DNA of 64,000 bases from contig CADCCW010000016.1 in the NCBI GenBank assembly GCA_902800055.1, positions 1-64,000 on the forward strand, read 5' to 3'. This document shows, in pieces, positions 54,950 to 64,000 of this stretch (positions are counted from its first letter, which is position 1; every line of letters begins with the position of its first letter). This DNA is from an uncultured bacterium (GTDB lineage Bacteria > Verrucomicrobiota > Kiritimatiellia > RFP12 > UBA1067). Both the position numbers and the translations under genes were made by a program. The notes beneath the pieces are model-generated. The model saw only the letters and a program-made list of their open reading frames with translations, made no database searches and was not told where the DNA came from.

Positions 54950-57367
54950 ATGAAAAATCTTCTATTGTCGGTTGCGCTGCTTGCCGCGTGTGCGCAGGCG
55001 GAGCAGGTCGCTGAAGTCAAGGTCAAGGCGCTGGACGGCTTCGGCGGCGACGCGGGGGCGGTGGCGAGCCGGTGCCAGACCAAGGCCGGCGCAGAATACG
55101 ACCCGGTGACGGTCACGCGCGACGTCAATGCGCTCAAGGCCTCGGGCGAGTTCGAGGAGATCTCGGCCGACGCGGTCAAGGGCTTTTCCGGCGGCGTGGA
55201 CGTCGTCTTCTACGTCAAGCGCAAGGTGCGCTTCGTCGCCCCGCTCAAGGTGGAGGGCAACGAGTTCTTCGGCGAGTCCAAGGTCGCCAAGGAGGCCGGC
55301 CTCAAGGACGGCGCGCTCTACGGCGAGGCCGATCTTGCCGAGGCGGCGGCCAATGTGCGCAACGCGTACCGCAAGAAGAACTTCGCCGACGTCAAGGTGA
55401 CTCCGGTGGTCGAGGTGGTCTCCGCCAACGACGCGAAGATAACCTTCCTCGTCGACGAGGGCGCGCGCCGCAAGGTGCGCTCCTACGTCTTCGACGGCGC
55501 CGTCCACGCGGTCGAGCCCGGCTTCTTCCGCACCATCTCGCCCAACCCCGAGTACGACGGCGGCGAGTTCCCGGTCGACGAGCTCCGCGAGGCGATCAAG
55601 GACTACCCGTGGTGGAACCCGGTCGGCTGGTTCGCCGACGAGCCGGTCTCGCGCGACCAGCTGGCGCAGTGCTGCGACAAGATCGCCGAGGTCTACCGCA
55701 ACCACGGCTACCTCGACGTCGCGGTGACCGGCCCCGAGGAGGTCGACGTCGAGGGCGACCTCAAGGACCTCGTCTTCAAGGTGAAGGAGGGCCCGCAGTA
55801 CAAGGTCGGGCGCACCTCCATCGCCGGGCTCACCCGCTATTCCGAGGCGGCGGTGCGCGAGACGAGCGACCTGCCGCCGGAAGGCACGATCGCAGGCAGG
55901 AAGGATCTCGATGACGCGGCGCAGCGGGTCAAGGTGGTCGTCGGCTCGGGCGACGTCGGGCTTGCCGACACCCGCGTGGAAGTGCGCCACATCCCTTCGG
56001 CGGTCGACCCCTCGACGGTCGACATCGTCTTTCAGGTGACCGAGGGCGTGCCAGTCAGGATCAACGAGGTGAAGATCCGCGGCAACGACTACACCAAGGA
56101 CAAGGTGATCCGCCGCGAGATCAGCCTCTCGCCCGGCGACCGCATGCTCGAGGACCACGCGGAACGCTCCAAGAAGCGCCTCGAGAACCTCGACTACTTC
56201 TCCCGCGTCGGCTACTACCTCGAGAAGACCGACCTCGGCAAGGACGCGGACGGCGCGGAGTACCGCAACCTCGTCTACGAGGTGGAGGAGAAGAACACCG
56301 GCTCGTTCATGGTCGGCATCGGCGCGAGCTCGGTCGACTCGGTCTACGTCTCGGCCGAGGTCAACCAGAACAACTTCGACCTCTTCGCACCGGGCAAGTT
56401 CTTCCGCGGCGGCGGGCAGAAGGGCCGCGCCTACATCGCCTGGGGCCCGCGCTACCAGAGCGCCGAGCTCGGCATCGTCGAGCCCTACCTCTTCGGGCGC
56501 ATGCTGGAGCTCTCGGTTGACGCCTACCGGCGCATGCGCTGGTACGACGAGTACAACCTCTACCGCAGCGGCGCGAACGCCTCGCTCTCCTACCCGGTCA
56601 AGTTCTGGCCCACGTGGAATCCGTTTGGCCGGCTCGGGATCGGGCTCTCCGGCGAGTACATCCAGTTCGACGACGTGGAGTGGGGGTATTTCTACGATCA
56701 GTCTGGCAAGATGGTCTCGTACATGCAGGAGGAGCGCGAGTATGACGACGCTATCGAGCCAGTGGTGCACCTCTTCTGGACGCGCGACACCCGCGACAGC
56801 TTCCGCATGCCGACGACTGGCTACCGCACCCGCCTCTTCGCCGACGTCGCGCCGGCCGGCGACAACAAGTACTGGCGGCTGGGCCTGACCCACCGCAGCT
56901 ACTTCCAGACCTGGAAGCGCTTCGGCCATGTGTTCATGGTCGGCCTGAGGGCGGAGACGATCGACGCGATCAGCGACGAGGTGCCAATCTACAACCGCAT
57001 GTTCCTCGGCGGCCCGAAGTCCATCCGCGGCATCGAGTACCGCAACGTCGCGCCGATGGTGAGCCGCTCTCCCTTCGTCGCGTGGGACGCCTCGCCCTGG
57101 GGCGGCCAGTCGCTCTTCTGCATGAACTTCGAGTACACCATCCCGATCGTCAAGATGTTCCGCTTCGCGGTCTTCAGCGACCTCGGCGGCGTCGGCGTTG
57201 ACGAGTTCGACTTCAACTTCAGCGACACCTTCGCCTGGACGGTCGGCCTCGGACTGCGCCTCGACATCCCGATGTTCCCGATCCGCCTCGACTTCGCCGC
57301 CCCGGTCAAGAAGCCGGACTGGGCCGAGAAGGAGGCGTTCTCGTTCACCATCGGCTACGATTTCTAA
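54950..57367 (+). CDS. bamA: Outer membrane protein assembly factor BamA
   Basis: 805 residues; inserts beta-barrel proteins into the outer membrane. Signal peptide about 1-17 (LLLSVALLAACAQA). POTRA domains fill about 20-430 (for example the one starting VEGNEFFGESKVAKEAGLKD, and INEVKIRGNDYTKDKVIRRE in the last one). The C-terminal barrel shows YNRMFLGGPKSIRGIEYRN, the conserved FxGxxSxRG-like L6 loop, and ends in Phe (IGYDF), the usual insertion signal. It heads the bamA-skp-lpxD cluster that is common in diderms. Confidence 0.93.
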   Translation: MKNLLLSVALLAACAQAEQVAEVKVKALDGFGGDAGAVASRCQTKAGAEYDPVTVTRDVNALKASGEFEEISADAVKGFSGGVDVVFYVKRKVRFVAPLKVEGNEFFGESKVAKEAGLKDGALYGEADLAEAAANVRNAYRKKNFADVKVTPVVEVVSANDAKITFLVDEGARRKVRSYVFDGAVHAVEPGFFRTISPNPEYDGGEFPVDELREAIKDYPWWNPVGWFADEPVSRDQLAQCCDKIAEVYRNHGYLDVAVTGPEEVDVEGDLKDLVFKVKEGPQYKVGRTSIAGLTRYSEAAVRETSDLPPEGTIAGRKDLDDAAQRVKVVVGSGDVGLADTRVEVRHIPSAVDPSTVDIVFQVTEGVPVRINEVKIRGNDYTKDKVIRREISLSPGDRMLEDHAERSKKRLENLDYFSRVGYYLEKTDLGKDADGAEYRNLVYEVEEKNTGSFMVGIGASSVDSVYVSAEVNQNNFDLFAPGKFFRGGGQKGRAYIAWGPRYQSAELGIVEPYLFGRMLELSVDAYRRMRWYDEYNLYRSGANASLSYPVKFWPTWNPFGRLGIGLSGEYIQFDDVEWGYFYDQSGKMVSYMQEEREYDDAIEPVVHLFWTRDTRDSFRMPTTGYRTRLFADVAPAGDNKYWRLGLTHRSYFQTWKRFGHVFMVGLRAETIDAISDEVPIYNRMFLGGPKSIRGIEYRNVAPMVSRSPFVAWDASPWGGQSLFCMNFEYTIPIVKMFRFAVFSDLGGVGVDEFDFNFSDTFAWTVGLGLRLDIPMFPIRLDFAAPVKKPDWAEKEAFSFTIGYDF

Positions 57368-57396
57368 CGCAACATTCCGCAAGGAGGCTACAAGCA

Positions 57397-57957
57397 ATGA
57401 AGAAAATCATCATGGCGGCCTTCGTGGCCGCGGCCATCGCCGCCGGAGCCGAGACCAAGATCGGGACGGTCGATCTGCTGCTCCTGGTGCGCAACCATCC
57501 AGACTACGAGCGGAACAAGACCTTCCTCTCCGACAAGGACAAGGAGGGACAGAAGAAGCTCGAGGAGATCAAGAAGGAGGGCGACGACCTCCAGGCCGAG
57601 GGCAGGAAGCTCGCCGAGCAGTTCCGCAACCCGATGCTCGCCGAGAAGGCGAAGCAGGAGCTCGAGCAGCAGATCCTCGACATCCAGCAGAAGCTGGCGA
57701 AGATCGAGCAGAGCTACCGCGCCGAGGCGATGCGCATCCGCGAGGACCTGCAGGGCGACGAGGCGAGGATGCTCAAGTCCACCACCGACGACCTGCGCCG
57801 CCGCATCGCGAAGTTCGCCGAGAAGGGCGGCTACGACCTCATCCTCGACAAGAACGCCGCCCCCTATTCGCGCAAGGCCTTCGACGTGACCGACGACCTG
57901 CTCAAGGACATGGGCGTCGAGCCCGCGAACGCGAAGGGCCGCGATGAGGGCAAGTGA
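57397..57957 (+). CDS. skp: OmpH/Skp-family periplasmic chaperone
   Basis: 186 residues. Signal peptide ([16 protein letters not shown]), then [16 protein letters not shown], typical of the Skp N-terminal strand. Long charged helices follow (about 45-140), which would form the tentacles of the trimer, and a C-terminal [12 protein letters not shown] strand. It holds unfolded outer membrane proteins for BamA. AAGGAGG precedes the ATG. It overlaps lpxD by 14 nt. Confidence 0.88.
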   Translation: MKKIIMAAFVAAAIAAGAETKIGTVDLLLLVRNHPDYERNKTFLSDKDKEGQKKLEEIKKEGDDLQAEGRKLAEQFRNPMLAEKAKQELEQQILDIQQKLAKIEQSYRAEAMRIREDLQGDEARMLKSTTDDLRRRIAKFAEKGGYDLILDKNAAPYSRKAFDVTDDLLKDMGVEPANAKGRDEGK

Positions 57958-58975
57958 GGTCGCCGCCGCCGTCGGCGGCACGCTCGAGGGCGAGGACGTC
58001 GTCATAACCGCCTGCGCCGGGCTGGAGGAGGCGCGTAAGGGCGACCTGAGCTTCTGCAAGGACCCGAAGCACGTGGCGCTGGTGGAGGGTACGCTGGCGT
58101 CGGCGGTGCTGCTGCCGCCGGACTGGAGCCGCGGCGCGCCCTGCTCGGTCATCCGCGTGGCCGACCCCGACCACGCCTGCATGGCCGCCGCGAAGCTGCT
58201 CGCCCCGCCGGAGCCGAAGCGCGCGCCCGGCATCCACCCGACCGCAATCGTCGACCCGTCGGCCAAGATCGGCGACAGCGTCCACATCGGCCCCTTCACC
58301 GTGGTCGAGAAGGGCGCGGTGATCGGCGACCGCGCAGTCGTCGAGGCCCAGGTGTTCGTCGGCGAGGGCTGCCGCGTCGGCTGCGGCAGCCACATCTACC
58401 CGCAGGTCACGCTCCGCGAGGGGACGATCGTCGGCGCCGACTGCATCCTCCACTGCGGCGTGCGGCTGGGCGGGGACGGCTACGGCTTCGTCAACATGCG
58501 CCGCGAGGACGGCTCGATCTCCATCGAGAAGATACCCCAGCTCGGCATCGTGGAGATCGGCGACGGGGTGGAGATCGGCTCCAACACCACCGTCGACCGC
58601 GCGCGCATCGGCCGTACCTACATCGGTCCCATGACCAAGATCGACAACCTGGTGCAGATCGGCCACAACGTGAAGATCAAGGGATATTCAGGCCTCATCG
58701 CCCAGTCGGGCGTGGCCGGCTCCACCGAGATCGGCTACGGCTGCCTCATCTGGGCCCAGGCCGGAATCTCCGGCCACATCAAGATCGCGGACGGCGTGCA
58801 GGTCGGCCCCCAGGCCGGCGTGCCGCAGTCGCTCGACGGCACCCAGAAGTACGTGATCGGCTCGCCCGCGATGTCGCTCCGGGACGTGGCCGCGATCTCG
58901 CTCGCGCCGAAGATGATCCAGAAGCTCAAGGGCGAGGTGAAGGCGCTGAAGGAGGCCCTGGCCGCCAGGCGGTGA
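57944..58975 (+). CDS. lpxD: UDP-3-O-acylglucosamine N-acyltransferase
   Basis: 343 residues; third step of lipid A synthesis. The N-terminal uridine-binding domain is about 1-100 (the [16 protein letters not shown] region). The left-handed beta-helix of hexapeptide repeats spans about 105-310 ([29 protein letters not shown], and [20 protein letters not shown] with the catalytic His). A C-terminal helix ends the protein. Its presence shows the cell makes lipid A. Confidence 0.94.
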   Translation: MRASEVAAAVGGTLEGEDVVITACAGLEEARKGDLSFCKDPKHVALVEGTLASAVLLPPDWSRGAPCSVIRVADPDHACMAAAKLLAPPEPKRAPGIHPTAIVDPSAKIGDSVHIGPFTVVEKGAVIGDRAVVEAQVFVGEGCRVGCGSHIYPQVTLREGTIVGADCILHCGVRLGGDGYGFVNMRREDGSISIEKIPQLGIVEIGDGVEIGSNTTVDRARIGRTYIGPMTKIDNLVQIGHNVKIKGYSGLIAQSGVAGSTEIGYGCLIWAQAGISGHIKIADGVQVGPQAGVPQSLDGTQKYVIGSPAMSLRDVAAISLAPKMIQKLKGEVKALKEALAARR

Positions 58976-58978
58976 CGG

Positions 58979-59656
58979 ATGGAGATCCTGCTCGTCGAGG
59001 ATGAGCGCGTCATCCGCGCGCACTACGTCTCGATCCTCGAAGGAGAGGGGTTTTCGGTGCGCGCCGCGAAGGACGGCGCGCAGGCGCTCGAGGAGTTCGC
59101 CAGGCGTCGCCCCGACCTCGCCGTCCTCGACCTCGACCTTCCCAAGGTGGCCGGCTTCCGCGTCTGCGAGGAGTTCCGCCGCGCCGCCCCGTCGATGCCG
59201 ATTGTCATCCTCACCGCCAATGCCTCGGACGCGAACGAGGTGCGCGCGCTCGGGCTGGGCGCCGACGACTTCTGCGCCAAGACCGAGTCGGCCGAAGTGG
59301 TGCTCGCCCGCGTGCGCCGCGCCGCCGAGCGCGCCGCGGCGCTGGCGCCGGCGGGCGGGATGCCAAAGATCGTGAAGCTCGGGCAGGTGGAGGTGGACAC
59401 CGCCACCATGGTGGTGTCGCACGGCGGCGGCGCGGAGCGTCTCACCCGCGGCGAGATGGACGTCTTTACGCTGCTCTGGGAGGCGAACGGGCGCATGTGC
59501 CGCCCCGAGGAGCTGCTCGACGCGATGCGCGGGCGCGGCTCGCCCTGCGACATCGCGGTGCTCTATGTGTTCATCTCCGGCCTGCGCCGCAAGCTGGGGC
59601 CGGCCGGCGGGCTCATCGACAACCGGCGGCGCGTCGGATACAGGCTTATACGCTGA
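58979..59656 (+). CDS. OmpR-type response regulator, orphan
   Basis: 225 residues. The receiver domain (about 1-115) begins EILLVEDERVI and carries the phospho-acceptor in AVLDLDLPKVAG and the switch Thr and Lys in VILTANAS and FCAKTES. A winged-helix output domain follows (about 130-225; RLTRGEMDVFTLLWEANG, LYVFISGLRRKLG, NRRRVGYRLI). No histidine kinase gene is next to it. The GH92 gene begins 13 nt downstream, so it may be co-transcribed with that enzyme. Confidence 0.92.
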   Translation: MEILLVEDERVIRAHYVSILEGEGFSVRAAKDGAQALEEFARRRPDLAVLDLDLPKVAGFRVCEEFRRAAPSMPIVILTANASDANEVRALGLGADDFCAKTESAEVVLARVRRAAERAAALAPAGGMPKIVKLGQVEVDTATMVVSHGGGAERLTRGEMDVFTLLWEANGRMCRPEELLDAMRGRGSPCDIAVLYVFISGLRRKLGPAGGLIDNRRRVGYRLIR

Positions 59657-59669
59657 AGGGAGGAAGAAG

Positions 59670-61604
59670 ATGACTGCGGCAATTCTGGCGACGGCGCTTG
59701 CGTTCGTCGATCCAATGATCGGCACCGAGGGCACAGGCAGCGAATACGGCGGCATGATGCCGATGACCGGCGTGCCGTTCGGCTCGATGCACCTGGTGCC
59801 GGTGACGCGCACCAACGCCGTCGGGCGCACGAGCTTCAATGCGCTCGACCGCGAGCTGCTCGGCTTCGTCCTGACGCGCCAGCCTGCTATCTGGATGGGC
59901 GAGTTCGGCCCCGTGCGCATCTGGCTTGACCGGCCGCTGCCGCTCGAGTCGGTCGAGGCGCATCCGTGGCAGACGACGGTCAAGGCCGGCGGCAGGACCT
60001 ACGAGCTCGCGGCGACCTCGCATGGCGCGCTCATCCGGTCCGACGACCCCGCGCTGGGGGCGAAGCTTGCGGACGAGGGCGCCACCTCCGAGCGGACGGT
60101 GCGCGTCTCGACGCTGCCGATCCCGAACTTCGCCTGCCACTGGTCGAAGCGCCGCGAGGGGTCGATGCTCGCGATAGGCGTTTCGCTCATTGACGCGGAG
60201 CGGGCGCGAAGGCACCGCCCGAAATGCGACGACAAGTCATTCGGCGAAGTCGTCGTCGCCGCCTGGCGCGCCTGGGACGGGTTCTTCGAGCGGGTGTCGA
60301 TCTCCGCACCCAACCGGGTGAGGAAGATCTTCTACACCGGCCTCTACCACGCGCTCCTCTATCCGCGCAACCTTTCCGAGGAGGGGAAATACTACTCGGC
60401 GGTCGACGACCGCGTCCACGAGGGCCCCGGCTACAGCTGTTTTTCGCTCTGGGACACCTACCGCAGCGAGCATCCGCTCCTGACGCTTATCGCGCCCGAG
60501 CGCGCCGGCGCGATGTGCCAGTCGCTGGTCGACATGTACAAGTGGGGCGGATGGCTCCCGATCTGGCCGAACCCCGGCTACACCGGCGTCATGATCGGCG
60601 ACCCGGCGGCGATCGTCCTCTCCGAGGCGTATGTGAAGGGCGTCGGCGGCTTCGACGCGAACGAGGCGTTCGCGGCATGCCTCAAGAACGCGGACGTACC
60701 GCAGCCGGACGACGAGAGCCGCACCTGGCTTGACGTCGGCAAGGACGAGAAGGGCTGCCCCGAGACGCGGGGCGGACTTACCTGGTACCTTTCCCACGGC
60801 TACGTGGCGCACGACAAGACGGTCGAGTCTGTCTCGCGCACGCTCGACTACTCGCTCGCGGACGCGTCGATCGCCAAGTTCGCGGCGGCGCTGGGGCGGA
60901 AGGACGAGGCGAAGCGCTTCGCCGCGCGCGCGAAGAACTACACCAACCTCTGGTGCGCGGCGGAGAGGTGCTTTCTGCCGAAGGGGACGGACGGGAGGTG
61001 GGCGGATCCAAAGACCCTCGTTTGGGAGAACCACGCCTACACCGAGACGAACGAAAGGAGCGCGCGCTGGTGCGTGCCGCACGACGTCGAGGGGCTGGTC
61101 GCGCTGATGGGCGGCCCGGACGAATTCGAGCGCGAGCTCGACAAGTTCTTCGAGACCGACTTCTACAAGACCGACACCGTCGGCAACTCGTCTGTCCACG
61201 GCAACGAGACCTGCCACCACGTCGCCTACCTCTACAACCGCATCGGCCGCTACGACAAGACCTGTCGCCGCGTCCGCGACATCCTCGAGCGCTGCTACTC
61301 CGACAGCCGCCGCGGCTTCGACGGCAACGAGGACTGCGGGGCGATGAGCTCGTGGTACATCCTCTCCTCGCTCGGGTTCTATCCGCTCGACCCGGCCTCG
61401 GGCGAATACGAGCTCGGCTCGCCGCTCGTCGACGGCGCCACGCTCCGCCTCGGCTCCAGGAAGCTGGACATCGTGGTCGTCCGCGAGGATTCGTCCGCCT
61501 GGCGCACGAAGCGGGTGACGCTGAACGGCCGTGAGCTCGCCAACCGCCGCGTCGCCCACGCGGATCTCGTCGCCGGCGGCGAGCTCCGCTTCGAGCTCGA
61601 CTGA
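59670..61604 (+). CDS. GH92-family glycosidase (alpha-mannosidase type)
   Basis: 644 residues. It begins almost directly at the catalytic region (ALAFVDPMIGTEGTGSEYGG, MTGVPFGSMHLVP). The GH92 helical barrel shows CFSLWDTYRSEHPLL, GVMIGDPAAIVLSEAYVKG and GNEDCGAMSSWYILSSLGFY, in which the acidic residues are expected to act with calcium. Enzymes of this family trim alpha-mannosides, commonly host N-glycans. It is somewhat shorter than usual (about 750). A short hydrophobic start (ILATALAFV) may be a degenerate signal, so the location is uncertain. Confidence 0.85.
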   Translation: MTAAILATALAFVDPMIGTEGTGSEYGGMMPMTGVPFGSMHLVPVTRTNAVGRTSFNALDRELLGFVLTRQPAIWMGEFGPVRIWLDRPLPLESVEAHPWQTTVKAGGRTYELAATSHGALIRSDDPALGAKLADEGATSERTVRVSTLPIPNFACHWSKRREGSMLAIGVSLIDAERARRHRPKCDDKSFGEVVVAAWRAWDGFFERVSISAPNRVRKIFYTGLYHALLYPRNLSEEGKYYSAVDDRVHEGPGYSCFSLWDTYRSEHPLLTLIAPERAGAMCQSLVDMYKWGGWLPIWPNPGYTGVMIGDPAAIVLSEAYVKGVGGFDANEAFAACLKNADVPQPDDESRTWLDVGKDEKGCPETRGGLTWYLSHGYVAHDKTVESVSRTLDYSLADASIAKFAAALGRKDEAKRFAARAKNYTNLWCAAERCFLPKGTDGRWADPKTLVWENHAYTETNERSARWCVPHDVEGLVALMGGPDEFERELDKFFETDFYKTDTVGNSSVHGNETCHHVAYLYNRIGRYDKTCRRVRDILERCYSDSRRGFDGNEDCGAMSSWYILSSLGFYPLDPASGEYELGSPLVDGATLRLGSRKLDIVVVREDSSAWRTKRVTLNGRELANRRVAHADLVAGGELRFELD

Positions 61605-61637
61605 CTTAGTCCTGGTCTTGAAACCGCCAGAAGCGCG

Positions 61638-61660
61638 GATTTTTGGTATAATACACAAAC
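61638..61660 (+). promoter_or_regulatory. Extended -10 promoter of the symporter operon
   Basis: GGATTTTTGGTATAATACAC with TATAAT near 61648-61653. Conventional leader with AAGGAAAC before ATG 61685. Confidence 0.75.
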
Positions 61661-61684
61661 TAAACCAAAAACAAGGAAACAACC

Positions 61685-63238
61685 ATGTTTGACTGGACAG
61701 TTCTCGGGTCGTTCGTCGGCTATCTATTCGTCATGCTCTGGATCGGCTTCTTCTTCTCGAAGAAGCAGTCCAACCTCGGCGACTACTACCTCGGCGGCAG
61801 AAAGATGAACAAGTGGGTCGTCGCGCTCTCGGCGCAGGCCTCCGACATGTCGGGGTGGCTCCTGATGGGTCTCCCGGGCGCGCTCTACCTCGGCGGGTTC
61901 TCCGAGGCGTGGATCGGCATCGGGCTGCTGATCGGCACCTACCTCAACTGGAAGATCGTGGCCCAGCGCCTGCGCCGCTACTCCCAGGTCTGCGGCGACT
62001 CGATCACCATCCCGGACTTCATCTGCAACCGCTTCCGCGACAAGACCGGCGCGTCGCGCGTCATCGCGGCGGTGATCATCCTCGTCTTCTTCACCTTCTA
62101 CACCGCCTCCGGCTTCGTGGGCGCGGCCAAGCTCTTCTCCACGATATTCCCGATCAGCTACTCGACCGCGCTCTGGATCGGCGCGGCGGTCGTCGTCTCG
62201 TACACGCTCCTCGGCGGCTACATGGCGGTGTGCTGGACGGACTTCATCCAGGGCTCGCTCATGTTCGTCGCCATCGTGCTCGTCCCGGCCATCGTGATCT
62301 GCGACGCCGGCGGCTTCGCCGCGACGGTCGACTCGCTCAACGAGATCAACCCGTTCCTGCAGTCGCTCTTCACCAACGCCTCCACCGGCAAGGCGGTCGG
62401 CTTCATCGGCCTCGCCTCGTGCATGGCGTGGGGCCTCGGCTACTTCGGCATGCCGCACATCCTCGTCCGGTTCATGTCCATCAACAACCCGGCCGAGGTG
62501 AAGGGCTCGCGCCGCATCGCGATGACCTGGGTCGCGATCTCCCTCGGCGCGGCGACCGTGATCGGACTCGTCTTCCACCTCTTCCTGAAGCAGCGCGGCC
62601 TTACCCTCGCTGACGTCGGCAACGACCCCGAGAAGTGCTTCATGGTCATGATCAACTCCATCTTCAGCAACGGCTTCGCGGCGCGCGTGTTCGCCGGCGT
62701 GCTCCTCTCGGCGATCCTCGCCGCGATCATGTCGACGGCCGACAGCCAGCTGCTCGTCTCGGCGTCGTCCTTCACCAACGACATCTACCGGCGCGTGAAG
62801 AAGAGCGCCTCCAACCGCGAGCTGGTGATGATCTCCCGCCTCGCCGTCGCCGCGGTCGCGCTCGTCGCCGCGTTCATGTCGATGAACCAGGAGAGCGACT
62901 TCTTCAAGGCCGTGATGAAGATGGTGTCGTTCGCGTGGGGCGGCTTCGGCGCGGCGTTCGGCCCGCTGATCCTCTTGGCGCTCTTCTGGCGGCGCGTCAA
63001 CCTCGCCGGCGCGGTCTCGGGCATGGTCGTCGGCACCGTGACCTGCTTCGTGTGGAAGTTCGTCCTCTCCGGCTACGCCGCCGACTACCCGATCTTCGGG
63101 CTCTACGAGCTCGCGCCGGGCTTCGTCCTTTCGTTCGCGGTGACGGTCGTGGTCTCGCTCCTGACCGCCCGTCCGTCCGCCGAGATGCTCGCCGAGTTCG
63201 ACCGCGTGGATGCGGAGACGGACAGGAAGCAGGCCTAA
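61685..63238 (+). CDS. putP: Sodium/solute symporter, PutP type
   Basis: 517 residues and about 13 transmembrane helices of the SSS family. Sodium/proline symporter signatures include GDYYLGGRKMNKWVVALSAQ, ASDMSGWLLMGLPGALYLGG and FMSINNPAEVKGSRRIAMTW. It most likely imports proline or another small solute with sodium. The gene symbol is by similarity to PutP and the substrate is not proven. Directly upstream of the ferredoxin and 2-oxoacid oxidoreductase genes. Confidence 0.88.
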   Translation: MFDWTVLGSFVGYLFVMLWIGFFFSKKQSNLGDYYLGGRKMNKWVVALSAQASDMSGWLLMGLPGALYLGGFSEAWIGIGLLIGTYLNWKIVAQRLRRYSQVCGDSITIPDFICNRFRDKTGASRVIAAVIILVFFTFYTASGFVGAAKLFSTIFPISYSTALWIGAAVVVSYTLLGGYMAVCWTDFIQGSLMFVAIVLVPAIVICDAGGFAATVDSLNEINPFLQSLFTNASTGKAVGFIGLASCMAWGLGYFGMPHILVRFMSINNPAEVKGSRRIAMTWVAISLGAATVIGLVFHLFLKQRGLTLADVGNDPEKCFMVMINSIFSNGFAARVFAGVLLSAILAAIMSTADSQLLVSASSFTNDIYRRVKKSASNRELVMISRLAVAAVALVAAFMSMNQESDFFKAVMKMVSFAWGGFGAAFGPLILLALFWRRVNLAGAVSGMVVGTVTCFVWKFVLSGYAADYPIFGLYELAPGFVLSFAVTVVVSLLTARPSAEMLAEFDRVDAETDRKQA

Positions 63239-63251
63239 GGGGGAGGTAAAG

Positions 63252-63458
63252 ATGGCAAAGCTGACATTCAGGGAGGACCTCTGCAAGGGATGCGGGCTCT
63301 GCGTGACCGCGTGCCCGAAGAAGATCCTGTCTATATCCAAGACCAAGCTCAACCACAAGGGCCACGCCCCGGTCGAGCTGACGAAGCCGGAGGAGTGCGT
63401 CGGCTGCGCGAGCTGCGCGCTGATGTGCCCCGACTGCGTGATAACGGTGGAGAGGTAA
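63252..63458 (+). CDS. 2x[4Fe-4S] ferredoxin, delta subunit of a 2-oxoacid oxidoreductase
   Basis: 68 residues with two CxxCxxCxxxCP-type clusters ([13 protein letters not shown] and [13 protein letters not shown]). It serves as the small electron-transfer subunit of KorABCD/VorABCD enzymes, whose alpha subunit is encoded next. GGGAGG precedes the ATG. Confidence 0.92.
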   Translation: MAKLTFREDLCKGCGLCVTACPKKILSISKTKLNHKGHAPVELTKPEECVGCASCALMCPDCVITVER

Positions 63459-63459
63459 G

Positions 63460-64000
63460 ATGAGCGAAAAGGTACTGATGAAGGGCAACGAGGCGATAGC
63501 CGAGGCGGCGATCCGCTGCGGCTGCCGCCACTACTTCGGCTATCCCATCACGCCGCAGACCGAGATTGCGGCGTACATGTCGAAGCGCATGCCGAAGATC
63601 GGCGGCACGTTCCTCCAGGCGGAGAGCGAGATCGCCGCGATCAACATGGTCTACGGCTGCGCCGCCACCGGCCGGCGCGCGATGACCTCGAGCTCGAGCC
63701 CGGGCATCTCGCTCAAGGCCGAGGGCATGAGCTACCTCGCCGGCGCGGACCTTCCCGCGCTCATCGTCAACGTCCAGCGCGGCGGTCCCGGCCTCGGCGG
63801 CATCCAGCCGTCGCAGTCCGACTACTTCTTCATGACCCGCGGCCCCGGCCACGGCGACTTCCACATCATCGTCCTCGCGCCGGCGACGGTGCAGGAGATG
63901 GCCGACATGACCCGCCTCGCGTTCGAGCTCGGCGAGAAGTACCGCATGCCCGCGATGCTGCTCGCGGACGGCACGATGGGCCAGATGATGGAGCCGGTCG
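63460..64000 (+). CDS. 2-oxoacid:ferredoxin oxidoreductase alpha subunit (partial)
   Basis: 180 residues are visible before the window ends. The start [20 protein letters not shown] and the pieces [39 protein letters not shown] and [20 protein letters not shown] match the VorB/KorA alpha subunit. With the ferredoxin subunit it would oxidise branched-chain 2-oxoacids or 2-oxoglutarate to acyl-CoA, reducing ferredoxin. It points to anaerobic amino-acid fermentation. The 3' end is outside the window. Confidence 0.92.
   Translation, partial: MSEKVLMKGNEAIAEAAIRCGCRHYFGYPITPQTEIAAYMSKRMPKIGGTFLQAESEIAAINMVYGCAATGRRAMTSSSSPGISLKAEGMSYLAGADLPALIVNVQRGGPGLGGIQPSQSDYFFMTRGPGHGDFHIIVLAPATVQEMADMTRLAFELGEKYRMPAMLLADGTMGQMMEPV

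Overview
The window looks like chromosomal DNA of an anaerobic, diderm, saccharolytic bacterium of the PVC group, most like Kiritimatiellota or a relative. This is inferred from gene content: BamA, Skp and LpxD (an outer membrane with lipid A), a Minf_1886-family protein, an ECF sigma factor paired with a membrane Hanks-type kinase, flavodiiron protein and ferredoxin-dependent 2-oxoacid oxidoreductase genes, and secreted glycosidases (GH127, GH36, GH92) beside LamG, leucine-rich-repeat and beta-helix surface proteins. Core genes are GC-rich with strong GC3. Several small unknown genes are clearly AT-richer and look acquired. No tRNA, rRNA, CRISPR array, integrase or transposase gene was found.

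Layout. 1-4.8 kb: a partial gene, the sigma factor/kinase pair, a structured RNA leader and three unknown membrane or envelope genes. 4.8-11 kb: NfeD-like protein and an AddB/AddA-like helicase-nuclease pair. 11-21.2 kb: an accessory stretch with a Fic protein, a Fic-like protein lacking the catalytic core, thrS, a GH127 enzyme, two repeat-flanked cassettes carrying AT-rich unknown ORFs, a RhuM-Fic protein and a zinc-ribbon membrane protein. 21.2-27.6 kb: an RsgA-like GTPase without a zinc finger, alpha-galactosidase, a XylR-type regulator and a LamG protein. 27.7-38.7 kb: fba, purM, flavodiiron protein, an OFA-type MFS carrier, then a transport/partner-switching operon (MATE-HATPase, solute-binding lipoprotein, SpoIIE-HATPase, STAS, NCS2 permease). 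38.7-45.9 kb: three surface-protein genes with related leaders, plus GDPD and PIG-L enzymes. 46-54.9 kb: an S10-spc ribosomal operon ending in a terminator after L15, lacking L29 and L30, with an in-frame L6-L18 fusion. 54.9-59.7 kb: bamA-skp-lpxD and a response regulator. 59.7-64 kb: GH92, a sodium/solute symporter and the start of a kor/vor operon.

The most striking global pattern is the promoter. A conserved extended -10 box (TTTTGGTATAATAC) recurs about twenty times. In many cases it sits exactly 6-8 nt before a start codon, so the transcripts should be leaderless. The leaderless start belongs either to the gene itself (bamA, GDPD, PIG-L, XylR, rsgA) or to a mini-ORF whose stop overlaps the start of the real gene as ATGA (sigma factor, NfeD, a cassette ORF, surface-protein genes). 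In the three surface-protein leaders a G-rich tract decides whether the mini-ORF stops early, couples, or fuses in frame. This is a plausible and testable length-variable switch.
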